A stretch of 45,438 bases of DNA from Cesiribacteraceae bacterium YIM B00369 (lineage in GTDB: Bacteria; Bacteroidota; Bacteroidia; Cytophagales; Cyclobacteriaceae). The notes below the pieces were generated by a model, which worked only from the letters and a program-made list of their open reading frames with translations, made no database searches and was not told where the DNA came from. The DNA is taken from positions 1-45,438 of the forward strand of contig JAFMYY010000031.1 of assembly GCA_017948555.1 (NCBI GenBank), written 5' to 3'. Every line of letters begins with the position of its first letter. Within the stretch, counting starts at the first letter, position 1. Shown here piece by piece: positions 9,577-17,717 of the stretch. The translations under genes and the position numbers were made by a program.

Positions 9577-9671
9577 CTCCTGAAGTTAAGCCTTACCTTT
9601 TTCAGGAGGAGTAGAGAATTATTCATACAAAAAAAAAGCGGTTCAGTGGATTATCCCCGTACCGCTTTTTG
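9577..9671. terminator. Two further hairpins, second with flanking A/T runs
   Basis: CTCCTGAA (9577-9584) pairs with TTCAGGAG (9601-9608). Then AAAAAGCGGT (9633-9642) pairs with ACCGCTTTTT (9661-9670). The second hairpin could terminate in either direction and insulates the susC2 unit. Confidence 0.6.
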
Positions 9672-9831
9672 TTATTGATGTTACTCAATCATTAATGTTA
9701 AAATATTTCCGGCAGGTGGAATGAAAACGGATTTAGGCATTATGTTCAGCTTAACCTGTTAAAATTGCAGTTGATAAAACGGGCTCCGGCTTAAAGCATA
9801 ACAAATATCAGGTGAAGGTGTGAAAAAAATT

Positions 9832-9878
9832 AATTTTAAAATTTAAGTTTTTTAAAATTAAGTGTATATTGTACTCTT
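9832..9878. promoter_or_regulatory. AAGTGTA-N5-TACACTT operator (with weak partner), susC2 unit
   Basis: The strong site AAGTGTA-TATTG-TACTCTT lies at 9860-9878. A weak match, AATTTTA-AAATT-TAAGTTT, lies at 9832-9850. The centres are 28 bp apart, as at the susC1 promoter. The start codon is about 555 bp downstream, an unusually long leader. Confidence 0.5.
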
Positions 9879-10323
9879 AATAAAGAGGGGTTTAGAATTG
9901 GCTGAAATAGCATCGTATGCCGTTTCTATCCCTCTGATTTTACTGGTAAACTCAGGTATTTGGTTGCCTTTGGGGCTTATTTTTATTATTGCCCTGTTCA
10001 TGGGAGCAGGCATCCATACTTCAGCAGAGGATTGTTGAATTCTGATATGAAGTATTTTTATTAGTTCCTGATTCTGATTTTATAAAGTGAATTTCCAAAT
10101 GTAAATGCAGTCCCTTTTGTTTTTTTTACCTTAGGCAAAGGTGGTAATCTGTATATTTTTTCAGGAATAGCCAATAATAGTTTAAGAAGGAAGTTGCTTT
10201 AGTTTTTACTTGTTTCTTATTATTTCTACTCTTCCTGTTTTATACAACTCATTCTGAAACAGAAATTCCGCAGACATAAATTTCAGAAGAACCGGACGGA
10301 TTTTTTTAATTGAACATATATTA

Positions 10324-10337
10324 TGCAATCGTTTTCA
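10324..10337. promoter_or_regulatory. LacI-type palindrome close to susC2
   Basis: TGCAATCGTTTTCA fits TGNAANCGNTTNCA perfectly. It lies 95 bp before the susC2 start and far from the operator at 9860. Confidence 0.5.
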
Positions 10338-10432
10338 TTTTTTAATTAAGGTACGCTTGATGGATTTTTAACAAGTGTGCGATAAACAATTATTAGGCTA
10401 ATCTGAATTAGTAAATCAAAAAAAACAAAATT

Positions 10433-13400
10433 ATGAAAAAGAATTTTACAGGATCAGGGGTTTTCAGTCCCGGGGAGCGGTGGCTACCCATTAAAAAAGG
10501 AGCATTTTGTTTCCTTTTCCTGCTTGCCTGCGCCTTTCAGGGGTATGCGCAATCACGAAGTATAAGCGGAATTGTTACTGATGAATCTACAGGAGAAACC
10601 CTTCCCGGAGTAAATGTGGTAATTGAAGGAACGGGCACGGGTACTGTTACAAGTATAGATGGTACATACAGGGTAGAGGTGCCTGGGCAGGATGCGGTTT
10701 TGGTATTTTCTTATGTAGGTTATGTGAAAGAAGAGATTACTGTGGGGAACAGATCAACCCTTGATGTAGCGCTTGTTCCCGATCTGGAGCAGCTGAATGA
10801 AGTGGTTGTAGTTGGATATGGAACCCAGAAAAAATCAGATATCACAGGATCTGTGGCGGTTGTTGATGCAGAAGAGATGCAAAAGTACGCAACAGGTGAC
10901 GTTGCTCAGCTCCTCCAGGGTAGGGCCGCTGGTGTAAGCGTAATTAGTGGCGGGCAGCCTGGCGCATCTCCTAATGTAAGAATCAGGGGAGTCGGAACAT
11001 TTGGTGACAGTCAGCCCCTTTATGTGGTGGATGGTGTTCCTGTAGGTACCTCAGTACGGGATTTTAATCCTAATGATATAGAATCTGTTCAGGTACTGAA
11101 AGATGCTTCGGCCGGGGCTATTTATGGTTCCCGTGCTGCTAATGGTGTTGTTATTATTACCACCAAGCAGGGAAAGAAAAACACCCCTTTAAGGGTGGAG
11201 TATAGAGGGTATTACGGTATAGATGAAGTGTGGCAGCGGATGCCTGTTCTCGGCAGGGAGAATTATCAAATGATGGATCGTGAGGTAAGAACAAATGCAG
11301 GTCAGCCACTTGCGCCAGGTAATGATCCTTCTTCACCTGATTTTATAAGTGATATTAATACTGACTGGCAGGAAGTTAGTTTGAAAAATGGCAGCAGGCA
11401 AAACCATAACCTTAATTTTTCCGGTGGGGGCGAAAATACCACATATAACCTTTCATTAGATTATTTTGACAATGAGGGAATATTAGTAGGAAACGGACCT
11501 GATTATGAACGCTATTCAGCCCGCTTAAATTCCACAGCAGAAAAAGGGATTTTTAAGGTTGGAACGTCTTTATATTATACACATTCCCGCGAAAACTCTC
11601 TTACGTTCCGTGGAGATGTGCTGACAGGAGGAAGACCTCCGCTGATTAATGATATTCTGATGGGAATCCCGACCCTTCCTGTTTATGACGAAAATAATGA
11701 AGGCGGATTTGCGGGAACAAGCTCCTCTATTCATGATGTGATTATACTTAATGTGCCGGGTATAAACAGCCTTTTTGAGAACTGGACGGATGTGGACAGA
11801 ATATTTACGAATGTTTTCGGAGAGTTAAAACTTTTAGACAACAACGGGCATAAATTAAATTACAGAATTAACCTGGGGTATGATAAAACTGTAGCAAGGG
11901 ACTTTTCTTTTGTTCCTGAGTTTCAAATGGGGTACTTCTTTAATTCCGGTATCTCCAGGTTAGATGATAATTCCAGGCAGTATACAGTAGGGCTGGTTGA
12001 AAATACACTTAATTATAACAAAAGTTTTGACAAACATACCCTGGATGTTTTAATAGGGCAAACCTTTCAAAAGAACTCTACCGTAAACAGGAATGGCCAC
12101 TCTGAGGCACTGCCTAAGCCGTATTACCCGGTTTTATCTAACGGAATCAACCAGACAGCAAGTGGTGATGAATTTTACAGTGCATTGTCATCCTATCTGG
12201 GCCGGGTGAATTACGATTATGATGGAAAGTACCTCATGACAGCCACAATCAGGAGAGACGGGTCGTCCCGCTTTGCCCCTGAAAACCGTTATGGTACCTT
12301 TCCTTCAATTGCTTTGGGTTGGAGAATTTCTCAGGAAGAGTTTTTCCCTGTGTCCGACAGAGTCATCTCCGATTTAAAGATCAGAGGTAGTTATGGTCAG
12401 CTGGGAAATCAGAATATTGGAGATTACCTGTACCAGAATTATGTGAACCGGAATATACCATACAATTTTGGTGGTGCTCCTGTAAATGGAGGTATCCAGA
12501 CAGCTGTGGTTGCTCAGGGGATTAAGTGGGAAACATCAACTTCTTTAAATCTTGGATTTGATGCCAGGCTGTTTGACGGAATGTTTGATTTTACTGCTGA
12601 GTACTATGATAAAGAAACTTCTGATCTTTTGGTAGGCGTACCAATTCCATTAACAGTGGGTTCTGTAAATCAGGGGCCGGTAGTAAATGCCGGAGCTTTG
12701 AGAAACAGCGGGTTTGATTTTGAATTAACCTACCATAAGTTAAGAGGAGATTTTAACTTTGATATTTCTGCTAATGTAAGTACGTTAAGAAATGAAGTGT
12801 TGGCTTTGGGTGGTAATGAAGAGCCAATTTATGGCGTTGGGTCAAGAACTGAAATTGGCAGCGAAGTAGGGCAGCATTTTGGTTATGAATATGTTGGGAT
12901 CTTTCAGACACCTGACGAGGTGGCAAATCACGCTTTTCAGCCAAATGCAGCACCCGGAGATGTGATTTTTAAGGACCAGTTAACAGTCGATACCGATGGC
13001 GATGGAATTCCTGATGAAGCGGATGGAGTTATTAATGATGCTGACCGTGTTTACTTAGGTAGTGCCATCCCTTCTTTAAATTATGGATTTAATTTCGCAG
13101 CAAGATATAAGAGCTTCGATCTGACCTTTTTTGCATCAGGAGCGAGTGGTTATTTGATTAACAGCCGCCTGTATCGTACTCTTATGCATACTACCGATTA
13201 TATAAACTGGCATGAGGATATACTTGACCGCTGGACTCCGGATAATACAAACACAGATATTCCTAGAGTGGTAAGGGATGATCCTAATGGAAATAACAGG
13301 GATTCAAACCGGCCGGGCTGGTTACAGAATGGAGCACACCTCAGGTTGAATACAGTTTCGCTGGGTTATAATCTGCCAGATAACGCTATTAAATTCCTTC

Positions 13401-13582
13401 AGACAGCCCGCGTTTATGCAACAGTGCAGAACCTCTATACTTTCCAGGCTTATAAAGGCTACAATCCTGATTTTAACAATGTAAATGTTGAAGGAGATAT
13501 TGCTCCGTTCAGCCCGGGATTTGATGAAGGTTCTTATCCAAGACCAAGAACTTATATGTTAGGTGTTCAAATTTCATTCTAG
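10433..13582 (+). CDS. susC: SusC/RagA-family TonB-dependent outer-membrane transporter 2
   Basis: The 1049-residue product has a long n-region and a signal peptide ending GYAQ (about residue 40), then a CarboxypepD_reg-like domain (about 43-118, GIVTDESTGETLPGVNV), the SusC motif VVVGYGTQKK (125-134), a plug with VRIRGVGTFG and PLYVVDG, and a barrel ending GVQISF. It is clearly paralogous to susC1 but diverged in the barrel loops, so it probably carries a different arabino-oligosaccharide (inference). It is followed after 126 bp by susD2 and has no binding-lipoprotein gene of its own in front. Its leader carries both operator types. Confidence 0.95.
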   Translation: MKKNFTGSGVFSPGERWLPIKKGAFCFLFLLACAFQGYAQSRSISGIVTDESTGETLPGVNVVIEGTGTGTVTSIDGTYRVEVPGQDAVLVFSYVGYVKEEITVGNRSTLDVALVPDLEQLNEVVVVGYGTQKKSDITGSVAVVDAEEMQKYATGDVAQLLQGRAAGVSVISGGQPGASPNVRIRGVGTFGDSQPLYVVDGVPVGTSVRDFNPNDIESVQVLKDASAGAIYGSRAANGVVIITTKQGKKNTPLRVEYRGYYGIDEVWQRMPVLGRENYQMMDREVRTNAGQPLAPGNDPSSPDFISDINTDWQEVSLKNGSRQNHNLNFSGGGENTTYNLSLDYFDNEGILVGNGPDYERYSARLNSTAEKGIFKVGTSLYYTHSRENSLTFRGDVLTGGRPPLINDILMGIPTLPVYDENNEGGFAGTSSSIHDVIILNVPGINSLFENWTDVDRIFTNVFGELKLLDNNGHKLNYRINLGYDKTVARDFSFVPEFQMGYFFNSGISRLDDNSRQYTVGLVENTLNYNKSFDKHTLDVLIGQTFQKNSTVNRNGHSEALPKPYYPVLSNGINQTASGDEFYSALSSYLGRVNYDYDGKYLMTATIRRDGSSRFAPENRYGTFPSIALGWRISQEEFFPVSDRVISDLKIRGSYGQLGNQNIGDYLYQNYVNRNIPYNFGGAPVNGGIQTAVVAQGIKWETSTSLNLGFDARLFDGMFDFTAEYYDKETSDLLVGVPIPLTVGSVNQGPVVNAGALRNSGFDFELTYHKLRGDFNFDISANVSTLRNEVLALGGNEEPIYGVGSRTEIGSEVGQHFGYEYVGIFQTPDEVANHAFQPNAAPGDVIFKDQLTVDTDGDGIPDEADGVINDADRVYLGSAIPSLNYGFNFAARYKSFDLTFFASGASGYLINSRLYRTLMHTTDYINWHEDILDRWTPDNTNTDIPRVVRDDPNGNNRDSNRPGWLQNGAHLRLNTVSLGYNLPDNAIKFLQTARVYATVQNLYTFQAYKGYNPDFNNVNVEGDIAPFSPGFDEGSYPRPRTYMLGVQISF

Positions 13583-13598
13583 TGCCGCTTGAAGATCA

Positions 13599-13667
13599 GG
13601 CAGGCGGGGAAATTAGCTGCCGTTGTTGGTGTTTTCCGGCAACAGATTTACAGAGAAGAATCCTGCC
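13599..13667 (+). repeat. Nested inverted repeats in the susC2-susD2 spacer
   Basis: GGCAGG (13599-13604) pairs with CCTGCC (13662-13667). Inside it GTTGTTGG (13622-13629) can pair with CCGGCAAC (13636-13643), using two G-U pairs. The position matches the hairpin in the susC1-susD1 spacer, but the sequence differs. Confidence 0.45.
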
Positions 13668-13708
13668 AGTCTTTATAAAGCACAAGTAAATAATAAACAA
13701 ATTTAATT

Positions 13709-15283
13709 ATGAGATTAAGTAAATATATTTTAATGTCCATGCTGACAGCGTCTGCCATTATAGGTTGTGACGATGAACTGGAGTTAAACAGCCCGAATAA
13801 TCAGCAGCCGGAGGTTTTCTGGCAAACAGCAGACCATGCAATGGTAGCCACTAATGCTATATATTCAAATCTTATTACTGACGGGTATTATATGCGGATG
13901 GTTCCCGCCCTTACTGATGGAAGAGGGGACGATTTTCAGCAGGATACTCCCTGGTGGGATTTGGCGCAGGTGGCTAATTTTACGGCTTTGCCAACCACTG
14001 GTCCAATCCAGTGGGTTTGGGAAGCTCACTACCAGGCAATCTTCAGGGCAAACCAGGTTCTTCAGAACGTACCTGAAATTGATATGGATGAAGACTTAAA
14101 GCAACGGGTGCTGGGTCAGGCTTACTTCCTGAGGGGTTTGTCTTACTTTAACCTGGCAAATAATTTTAAAGTAGTACCTGTTGTAACAATTCCACCGGCA
14201 GATGCCACTGAATATTATCCTGAAACGGCTACAGAAGAGGTTTTATGGCAGCGGATTTTCGACGACTTCCAGAACGCTAAAGACAGATTGCCTGTTTCAT
14301 ATAACAATGTTAATGGTCCCGATGCAGGTCAGGTAGGCAGGGCAACTAAAGGGGCTGCAGCCGGAATGCTTGGTAAAGCATTCCTTTTCAGGGAGCAATG
14401 GAGGAATGCGGCTGATGAATTTGAGTTTGTAATGGGGCTTGCAGATGAGGGAGTATATGGCTTAGTGGATAATTATCGTGATAATTTTAGTCCTTTAAGT
14501 GAAAATAATATGGAATCCTTATTTGAAGTTCAGTTTGCAACGCCGGATCAGGTAGGTGGAACAACTATGAATTATGGTGGGGAGCCAAATGCAAACTGGA
14601 TGCAGGTTTCTTCAGTAGGACATACCTATGCAATGAGCGGATATGGATATAATGATTTTCTTCCTACACGCTGGTTGTACAATACATTTAAAGAAGAAAG
14701 AACGGTTGAAGGTAAACTGGACCCCCGTTTAAATGCAACTATTGCTTCTTATGAACCGGAAGCAGGTGATACAACTGTTTATAACGGACAGCCATGGTTA
14801 AATCCCAAAGATGCCATTTATCCAAGTAAATATACTCATGAAGGTATCCCCGGCTTTAACTCAGAAAGTCAGGGAGGCGTAGAGCGTTCCGGTATAAATT
14901 ACAGGGTCCTTCGCTATGCAGATATCTTATTAATGTACGCAGAGGCTCTTAATGAACTGAACTTTACTGCGGAAGCCTATGCATATATTCAGCAGGTAAG
15001 AGACAGGGCTAATCTGCCTGATCTGGCAGAGGTCAGGCCGGCGATGAGCCAGGAAGAAATGCGTGACCAGATTGCGCATGAAAGATTACTGGAATTCTCT
15101 ATAGAAAGTATGCGGATACATGACCTCATCAGATGGGGGTGGTTTTACGATGCTGAAAAACTGGCAGAGCTAAGGTCACATGACGCAGAATTTAATAACT
15201 GGTCTCCGGGAAAAGAGTATTTGCCTATTCCACAAAGGGAGCTTGACCTGAATGTTAATTTGCAGAGAAATCCGGCAAATTAA
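13709..15283 (+). CDS. susD: SusD/RagB-family surface glycan-binding lipoprotein 2
   Basis: The 524-residue lipoprotein has a signal ending AIIGC (Cys20) with DDE after the cysteine, compatible with surface export. The SusD fold is shown by HAMVATNAIYSNLI near the start, QAYFLRGLSYFNLANNFKVVPVV in the TPR part, YRVLRYADILLMYAEALNE, and a C-terminal WSPGKEYLPIPQREL segment typical of complete SusD proteins. It is the partner of susC2 and the last gene before a strong terminator at 15312. Ligand specificity cannot be read from sequence; the locus suggests arabinan fragments. Confidence 0.94.
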   Translation: MRLSKYILMSMLTASAIIGCDDELELNSPNNQQPEVFWQTADHAMVATNAIYSNLITDGYYMRMVPALTDGRGDDFQQDTPWWDLAQVANFTALPTTGPIQWVWEAHYQAIFRANQVLQNVPEIDMDEDLKQRVLGQAYFLRGLSYFNLANNFKVVPVVTIPPADATEYYPETATEEVLWQRIFDDFQNAKDRLPVSYNNVNGPDAGQVGRATKGAAAGMLGKAFLFREQWRNAADEFEFVMGLADEGVYGLVDNYRDNFSPLSENNMESLFEVQFATPDQVGGTTMNYGGEPNANWMQVSSVGHTYAMSGYGYNDFLPTRWLYNTFKEERTVEGKLDPRLNATIASYEPEAGDTTVYNGQPWLNPKDAIYPSKYTHEGIPGFNSESQGGVERSGINYRVLRYADILLMYAEALNELNFTAEAYAYIQQVRDRANLPDLAEVRPAMSQEEMRDQIAHERLLEFSIESMRIHDLIRWGWFYDAEKLAELRSHDAEFNNWSPGKEYLPIPQRELDLNVNLQRNPAN

Positions 15284-15311
15284 AGTCAGCCAGCTTACAT
15301 TTTATATTTTG

Positions 15312-15365
15312 AAAGGGTCTGCCCCGGTAGCATATTTTACTTCCGGGCAGGCCCTTTTTCTTTTT
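15312..15365 (+). terminator. Terminator after susD2
   Basis: A G+C-rich stem, AAAGGGTCTGCCCCGG (15312-15327), pairs imperfectly with CCGGGCAGGCCCTTT (from 15343) and is followed by a T-rich tract. Confidence 0.8.
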
Positions 15366-15418
15366 GCCTGTCTGTCCCCAAGCTGTTTATAAATCTGATG
15401 GTGGTTATTTGAAAAAAA

Positions 15419-15488
15419 TGCAAACGTTTTCAAAAAATTTAATTGTAAATCTTACATTTTAAAAAACATAAGTGTATATTGTACGCTT
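15419..15488. promoter_or_regulatory. Composite operator module before lipoprotein GH43 (15598)
   Basis: Three sites in order: LacI-type TGCAAACGTTTTCA (15419-15432), AATTGTA-AATCT-TACATTT (15441-15459), and AAGTGTA-TATTG-TACGCTT (15470-15488). The 22-bp and 29-bp start-to-start steps almost repeat those at 497-565 (22 and 28), and the CTTACATTTTAAAAA stretch is shared. This makes it the clearest copy of the locus-wide module. Confidence 0.65.
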
Positions 15489-15597
15489 AAACTCAAAGAT
15501 TATTGGGTGTTTTGGTTTTGGTGCAGTATGTATCCCGCTTTTTTGGTGCCGGAGCCATTTTTTAAAAAACCATTTTTCAACTATAACTAATTAACAC

Positions 15598-17112
15598 ATG
15601 AGAATTTTTTCACGGCAGTTTGGAACTGCCATCGCGGCAGCGCTCTTTTTTACAGCAGGCTTTTCTTCCTGCTCTAAAGAAGAAAGTGAAATTTTAAATG
15701 ACCCCTCCAGGCTGAAATCAGCCAAAGGGAAGGGGAACGGAAGTTTGAAGGGGGAGTTCGTGCAGTATCCTGATACTTATTGGGACATAGCCTCCTGGGA
15801 TAATCACAGGCAGTGGGGCCCTTATAATGCCCACGACCCATCTATCATTAAAGAAGGAGCCTGGTACTACAGCTACAGTACCGATGCCTCTTTTGGAGAT
15901 GTGGCGCCTGTGGGTATTCAAATCCGGAAATCGAAGGACCTGATCAACTGGAAGTTTCATAAAATGGCCCTGGATAGCCTTCCTGCATCAGGAGCAGCCT
16001 TTATAAGAGAACACGGTGGTGAGCCTTTCCAGTCTTTGTGGGCCCCGTATATTATGAAGGTGGGAAATGAATTCAGGTTATATTACTCCCTTACCGGCCC
16101 AACCCCCAGGTTAAGTGTAATGGGCCTTCTTACGTCTGCTGATCCTACAGGTCCCTGGGAAGATAAGGGGCTGGTGGTTACTTCTCTTAACGACCGCTCT
16201 CTGCAAACGAATGCAATAGACCCCAGCGTGGTGGTAAGCAAAACAGGGGAGCATTGGTTCTATTATGGATCGGCCTGGGATGGCATTTATGTCCTGCAGC
16301 TTGATCCTGCCACAGGCCTGGCAGCTACTCCCGGCGATAAAGGAAAGCGGGTTGCCCAGAGAGGTTTTACAGGAGGCAGAATCAATGGAAATATTGAGGG
16401 GCCGGAGGTGATATACAATCCTGAGTTCGATAAATATTATATGTTTATTTCCTACGACTGGCTGGCAACGAAATATAATGTGCGCGTAGGCCGCTCCGAT
16501 TCCCCTGAAGGGCCTTTTTATGATTACCAGGGCAGAGATTTGAACGGGTATGAAGATAATGGCCCTATGATACTGGCTCCCTATAAGTTTGAAGGGCATA
16601 GTGGCTGGCAGGGAGTTTCCCACCCTGCCGTATTCCAGACAGACGGGCAGTTTTATATGGCCCACCAGGGCAGGCCGGGTAATGGAATCCACTATATGGT
16701 TTTACACACCCGCGAAATTTCCTGGACTGAAGATGGATGGCCGATCGTATCGCCGGAACGCTATGCGGGTATTGAACAGACACCTGTTTCCGGAGAAGAG
16801 TTAGTGGGTGAGTGGGAAGAAATTGTTTTAGGGTATCGTGTGGTCCCTGGCTATGCAGAGGAACAAACTTCGCCCGATTTCTCAGAATCATTCCGGGTTA
16901 ATCTCCATGTGGATGGCACCATTAACGGCGACCCTGACAACAAGTGGACTTATGATGCGCCGTGGCTGACACTGGAGTGGGGTGGAGTATGGCTCGATGT
17001 GCTTAAAGTAGAGCGTGCCAGAGACTGGGAAAACCAAATTGATGAAACCCTTACATTTACAGGCCTGAATGGTGACGGAACAGCTATTTGGGGTAAAAAG
17101 CTAAATCAGTAG
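15598..17112 (+). CDS. GH43 endo-arabinanase-like lipoprotein (second copy)
   Basis: The 504-residue product has a lipoprotein signal ending GFSSC (Cys25) followed by SKEESE, a K-E-E pattern fitting surface export. GH43 catalytic residues: Asp80 in AHDPSI, Asp208 in AIDPSV, Glu267 in IEGPEV. The blade sequence WAPYIMKVGNEFRLYYS and the YISYDWLATKYNVRVGRS-like segment resemble the lipoproteins at 7797 and 23821. A C-terminal beta domain follows PERYAGIE and ends AIWGKK. It is likely a surface endo-1,5-alpha-L-arabinanase or a close variant. It appears monocistronic: the composite operator lies about 110 bp upstream and a hairpin follows the stop codon. Confidence 0.88.
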   Translation: MRIFSRQFGTAIAAALFFTAGFSSCSKEESEILNDPSRLKSAKGKGNGSLKGEFVQYPDTYWDIASWDNHRQWGPYNAHDPSIIKEGAWYYSYSTDASFGDVAPVGIQIRKSKDLINWKFHKMALDSLPASGAAFIREHGGEPFQSLWAPYIMKVGNEFRLYYSLTGPTPRLSVMGLLTSADPTGPWEDKGLVVTSLNDRSLQTNAIDPSVVVSKTGEHWFYYGSAWDGIYVLQLDPATGLAATPGDKGKRVAQRGFTGGRINGNIEGPEVIYNPEFDKYYMFISYDWLATKYNVRVGRSDSPEGPFYDYQGRDLNGYEDNGPMILAPYKFEGHSGWQGVSHPAVFQTDGQFYMAHQGRPGNGIHYMVLHTREISWTEDGWPIVSPERYAGIEQTPVSGEELVGEWEEIVLGYRVVPGYAEEQTSPDFSESFRVNLHVDGTINGDPDNKWTYDAPWLTLEWGGVWLDVLKVERARDWENQIDETLTFTGLNGDGTAIWGKKLNQ

Positions 17113-17132
17113 TTTGTAACCCTGATTGAAAC

Positions 17133-17165
17133 CAGCTCCGGGGGGCATGCCTCCGGAGCGCTTTT
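17133..17165 (+). terminator. Hairpin terminator after GH43 (15598)
   Basis: GCTCCGGGGGG (17135 on) pairs with CCTCCGGAGC (ending 17159) and is followed by GCTTTT; the T-run is short. Confidence 0.6.
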
Positions 17166-17182
17166 CAACCCGCCCGCAATAA

Positions 17183-17374
17183 GAGCAGGACGGTAATTTT
17201 GCTGGAAAAGAACAGGGTATCCGCATTCTGTATATAGGTGATAAAGAAGTTTATCATAAGCATGTATAAGGAAGTTGCCTCCATAAGCAGGATGCTTGTT
17301 TAAAGCCGGGAATAAATACCCTGCTTATTATTGCCGATGGTGAAATATATGCTACCGGACATGTAGTGAAATAG
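17183..17374 (+). pseudogene. Decayed 3' tail of a gene (unknown beta-rich protein)
   Basis: One frame runs from a stop just before 17183 to TAG at 17372, interrupted only by TAA at 17267-17269. It reads well on both sides of that stop: GIRILYIGDKEVYHKHV, stop, then LLKPGINTLLIIADGEIYATG. The alternation of strands, the KPGxNTLLI pattern and an end right after a last strand look like the C-terminal beta-sandwich of an exported glycosidase. I cannot name the family. There is no start signal, and the fragment is followed directly by a terminator, as a gene end would be. Confidence 0.5.
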
Positions 17375-17398
17375 TAAGTGCTGTTTAGCTGAAATTAT

Positions 17399-17442
17399 AA
17401 AACTGCCCTTCGTATGTTGCAATATCAGGGGCAGTTTTTTTT
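17399..17442 (+). terminator. Terminator downstream of the gene remnant
   Basis: AACTGCCC (17401-17408) pairs with GGGCAGTT (17429-17436), with A-run and T-run flanks. It is strong and sits where the terminator of the lost gene would be. Confidence 0.75.
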
Positions 17443-17525
17443 GTGTCCTCCGCTGCTTGTCTGGCAGGAGCCAGGCAGTGATGTTGCAGGAAAAAAGCAG
17501 TAATTAAGTTTTCAGAATCCTTCAA

Positions 17526-17602
17526 TGAAAACGTTTACTTATAAAAGATTTTTATTATAATTGTATATTATACACTTTAATGTGGTTCTGTAATCGTTTC
17601 AA
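17526..17602. promoter_or_regulatory. Operator cluster before GH51 (17718)
   Basis: TGAAAACGTTTACT (17526-17539) is a near-consensus LacI-type site. AATTGTA-TATTA-TACACTT (17559-17577) has the best right half of the AAGTGTA family. TGTAATCGTTTCAA (17589-17602) is another LacI-type near match. The start codon is 116 bp further on. Confidence 0.6.
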
Positions 17603-17717
17603 ACTTCATTGGGATTTCCTGATGGGAATTGAACACTGATCTGGTCTGAAGTTTGAAGTGCAAAGGTTTGTTTAGAATATTAACATTATAAATTTATTTC
17701 ATTATTAATAACAAGCT

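Larger units (their letters stand above)
9672..10432. other. Long non-coding leader of susC2
   Basis: This 761-bp stretch has no convincing gene. It holds the operator pair at 9832-9878 and a LacI-type site at 10324. A 59-codon open frame from GTG 9862 to TGA 10038 has a strongly hydrophobic middle (residues VSIPLILL, IWLPLGLIFIIALFMGAG). It begins inside the operator and is either chance or a relic of a membrane-protein gene. Confidence 0.45.

Noticed and set aside
16111-16692. 193-codon minus-strand open frame inside GH43 (15598)
   Set aside because: It lies fully opposite a gene with all catalytic motifs; composition reads as antisense shadow.
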